Origin: Avena insularis
Lineage: Eukaryota; Streptophyta; Magnoliopsida; Poales; Poaceae
Length of the DNA stretch: 64,000 nt
Assembly (NCBI GenBank): GCA_023614405.1
Contig: CM042686.1
Span: 353,160,329-353,224,328 of the forward strand
Direction of reading: 5' to 3'
Part shown: piece after piece, positions 60,470 through 64,000 of the stretch
Layout: each line of letters starts with the position of its first letter
How positions within the stretch are numbered: position 1 is the stretch's first letter
Notes under the pieces: generated by a model
The model's input: only the letters and a program-made list of their open reading frames with translations
What the model was told of the DNA's origin: nothing
Database searches by the model: none
Program-made: the position numbers and the translations under genes

Positions 60470-63400
60470 ATGACTATTCTTTTCACATACCACATATGGA
60501 TCCACCAGTGTCATTGAAATGTGTGTTCTCTTCAGAGACCACACATGGATCCACCAGTGCCATTGCATGTGTGTTCTTTTTACTAACAACAACCAGAGTC
60601 ATTTGATGCGTGTTCTTTTCACATACCACATATGGATCCACCAGTGTCATTTAAATGTGTGCTCTTTTCACAATCCACCTATGGATCCACCAGTGTCATT
60701 GCATGTGTGTTCTTTTCACTAACAACAACTAGAGTCATTTCATGTGTGTTCTTTTCACATACCACATATGGATCCACCGGTGTCATTGCATGTGTGTTCT
60801 CTTCACAATCCACCTATGGACCCACCAGTGTTATTGCATGTGTGTTCTTTTTACTAACAACAACTGGAGTCATTTCATGTGTGTTCTTTTCACATACCAC
60901 ATATGGATCCACCAGTGCCATTGAAATGTGTGGTCTTTTCACAATCCACCTATGCATCCACAGTGTTATTGCATATGTGGATTTTCACAATCCACCTATG
61001 GATCCACCAGTGTCATTGAAATGTGTGTTCTCTTCAGACACCACACATGGTTCCACCAGTGTCATTGCATGTGTGTTCTTTTCACTAACAACAAGCTGAG
61101 TCATTGCATGTGTGTTTTTCACATACCACATATGGATCCACCAGTGTCATTGCATGTGTGTTCTTTTTACTAACAACAACTAGAGTCATTTCATGACTTT
61201 TCTATTCACATACCACAAATGGATCCACCAGTGTCATTGAAATGTGTGTTCTCCTCAAAGACCATACATGGATCCACCAGTGTCATTGCATGTGTGTTAT
61301 TTTTACTAACAACAACTGGAGTCATTGCATGTGTGTTCTTTCCACATACCACATGTGGATCCTCGAGTGCCATAGCATGTGCGCTCTTTTCACAATCCAC
61401 CTATGGATCCACCCGTGTCATTGCATGTGTGTTCTTTTAACTAACAACAACTAGATTCATTGCATGTGTGTTCTTTTCGCATACCACAGATGGATCCACC
61501 AGTGTCATTGCATGTGTGTTCTTTTTACTAACAACAACTAGAGTCATTTGATGACTGTTCTTTTCACATACCACATATGGATCCAATAGTGTTATTGAAA
61601 TGTGTGTTCTCTTTAGAGACCACACATGGATCCACTAGTGTCATTGCATGTCTGTTCTTTTTACGAACAACAACCAGAGTAATTTCATGTGTGTTCTTTT
61701 CACATACCACATATGGATCCACCAGTGTCATTTAAATGTGTGCTCTTTTCACAATCCACCTATGGATCCACTAGTGTCATTACATGTGTGTTCTTTTCAC
61801 TAACAACAACTGGAGTCATTTCATGTGTGTTCTTTTCACATACCACATATGGATCCACCGGTGTCATTGCATGTGTGTTCTCTTCACAATCCACCTATGG
61901 ATCCACCAGTTTTATTCATGTGTGTTCTTTTTACTAACAACAACTAGAGTCATTTCATGTGTGTTCTTTTCACATACCACATATGGATGCACCAGTGCCA
62001 TTGAAATGTGTGCTCTTATCACAATCCACCTATGGATGCACCAGTGTCATTGCATGTGTGTTATTTTTACTAACAACAGCTGGAGTCATTGCATGTGTAT
62101 TCTTTCCACATACCACATGTGGATCCACTAGTGCCATTTCATGTGTGCTCTTTTCACAATCCACCTATGGATACACCTGTGTCATTGCATGTGTGTTCTT
62201 TTCACTAACAACAACTGGAGTCATCGCATATGTGTTCTTTTCACATACCACATATGGATCCACCAGTGTCATTGCATGTGTGTTCTTTTTACTAAAAATA
62301 ACTAGAGTCATTTCATGACTATTCTTTTCACATACCACATATGGATCCACCAGTGTCATTGAAATGTGTGTTCTCTTCAGAGACCACACATGGATCCACC
62401 AGTGTCATTGCATGTGTGTTCTTTTTACTAACAACAACCAGAGTCATTTGATGTGTGTTCTTTTCACATACCACATATGGATCCACCAGTGTCATTTAAA
62501 TGTGTGCTCTTTTCACAATCCACCTATGGATCCACCAGTGTCATTGCATGTGTGTTCTTTTCACTAACAACAACTGGAGTCATTTCATGTGTGTTCTTTT
62601 CACATACCACATATGGATCCACCGGTGTCATTGCATGTGTGTTCTCTTCACAATCCACCTATGGACCCACCAGTGTTATTGCATGTGTGTTCTTTTTACT
62701 AACAACAACTGGAGTCATTTCATGTGTGTTCTTTTCACATACCACATATGGATCCACCAGTGCCATTGAAATGTGTGGTCTTTTCACAATCCACCTATGC
62801 ATCCACAGTGTTATTGCATATGTGGATTTTCACAATCCACCTATGGATCCACCAGTGTCATTGAAATGTGTGTTCTCTTCAGACACCACACATGGTTCCA
62901 CCAGTGTCATTGCATGTGTGTTCTTTTCACTAACAACAACTGGAGTCATTGCATGCGTGTTTTTTTCACATACCACATATGGATCCACCAGTGTCATTGC
63001 ATGTGTGTTCTTTTTACTAACAACAACTAGAGTCATTTCATGACTTTTCTATTCACATACCACAAATGGATCCACCAGTGTCATTGAAATGTGTGTTCTC
63101 CTCAAAGACCATACATGGATCCACCAGTGTCATTGCATGTGTGTTCTTTTTACTAACAACAACTGGAGTCATTGCATGTGTGTTCTTTCCACATACCACA
63201 TGTGGATCCTCGAGTGCCATAGCATGTGCGCTCTTTTCACAATCCACCTATGGATCCACCCGTGTCATTGCATGTGTGTTCTTTTAACTAACAACAACTA
63301 GATTCATTGCATGTGTGTTCTTTTCGCATACCACAGATGGATCCACCAGTGTCATTGCATGTGTGTTCTTTTTACTAACAACAACTAGAGTCATTTGATG

Positions 63401-64000
63401 ACTGTTCTTTTCACATACCACATATGGATCCAATAGTGTTATTGAAATGTGTGTTCTCTTTAGAGACCACACATGGATCCACTAGTGTCATTGCATGTCT
63501 GTTCTTTTTACGAACAACAACCAGAGTAATTTCATGTGTGTTCTTTTCACATACCACATATGGATCCACCAGTGTCATTTAAATGTGTGCTCTTTCACAA
63601 TCCACCTATGGATCCACTAGTGTCATTACATGTGTGTTCTTTTCACTAACAACAACTGAGTCATTTCATGTGTGTTCTTTTCACATACCACATATGGATC
63701 CACGGTGTCATTGCATGTGTGTTCTCTTCAATCCACCTATGGATCCACCAGTTTTATTCATGTGTGTTCTTTTTACTAACAACAACTAGAGTCATTTGAT
63801 GACTGTTCTTTTCACATACCACATATGGATGCACCAGTGCCATTGAAATGTGTGCTCTTATCACAATCCACCTATGGATGCACCAGTGTCATTGCATGTG
63901 TGTTATTTTTACTAACAACAGCTGGAGTCATTGCATGTGTATTCTTTCCACATACCACATGTGGATCCACTAGTGCCATTTCATGTGTGCTCTTTTCACA
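60470..64000. repeat. Two-copy 1.85-kb tandem duplication in satellite
   Basis: 60470-62315 recurs from 62316 to the window end at an offset of 1845-1847. Paired markers are CCACAGTGTTATTGCATATG (60959/62804), TTCTCCTCAAAGACC (61249/63096), GATCCTCGAGTGCCATAGC, TTTTTACGAACAAC and GTCATTTAAATGTG. The second copy is cut by the window edge. Confidence 0.9.

Larger units (their letters stand above)
55046..64000. repeat. 48/39-bp satellite array, block 4
   Basis: Nearly 9 kb of the same family in the same orientation, resuming after the truncated LTR and running off the window end. It contains a 764-bp and a 1.85-kb tandem duplication. The first unit is preceded by the filler TGTTCTTCTAGTGGTGTCAT. 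Confidence 0.95.

Overview
This window looks like plant heterochromatin from a large-genome grass, most likely a member of the Triticeae (wheat, barley, rye, Aegilops). The evidence is the retrotransposons. One is an Athila-lineage Ty3/gypsy element with TGATAC...ATCA long terminal repeats (LTRs), a tRNA-Asp-like primer site and an AAGCTTGGGGGGAG polypurine tract. Another is a Tat-lineage Ty3/gypsy element with an extra archaeal-type RNase H domain and an antisense open reading frame (ORF). I see no host gene, tRNA, rRNA, or prokaryotic feature. Species assignment is inference.

About 43-44 kb (1-2699, 7132-26977, 31274-43374, 55046-64000) is one tandem satellite family. Monomers share a head (TCATTGCATGTGTGTTCTTTT) and come in two lengths. 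The 48-bp forms end in GGATCCACCAGT, and most carry a BamHI site and often an NdeI site. The 39-bp form ends in an ACTAACAACAAC tail. A 49-bp variant (GAAATG instead of GCATG) recurs and shifts the reading phase. Because 48 and 39 are multiples of three, hundreds of ORFs stay open by chance in at least four frames; I treat none as genes. The array is built from nested duplications: about 24 kb, 21.9 kb, 3.24 kb, 2.6 kb, 1.85 kb, 1.59 kb and 0.76 kb offsets are visible.

Two copies of a 5'-truncated Tat-lineage element (2700-7131 and 26978-31273) sit in the array with the same left junction, the same in-frame stops and the same right LTR/satellite junction. They are therefore one insertion that was later copied with its surrounding satellite. 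Each holds the end of reverse transcriptase/RNase H, the archaeal-type RNase H, integrase, an antisense ORF and a 3' LTR.

A second element (43375-55045) is an Athila-lineage retrotransposon inserted directly into a satellite monomer. It has a complete 1.5-kb 5' LTR, a primer site, broken gag, protease, RT/RNase H and integrase regions, a coiled-coil extra ORF, and a 3' LTR cut at about 940 bp, where satellite resumes through a short filler. Nested in its 3' region is a solo LTR (50548-52133) with a perfect CATCC target-site duplication. All three retroelement copies are inactivated by stops, frameshifts or truncation. The biology of the window is therefore satellite expansion by unequal exchange, with retroelement capture and co-amplification.
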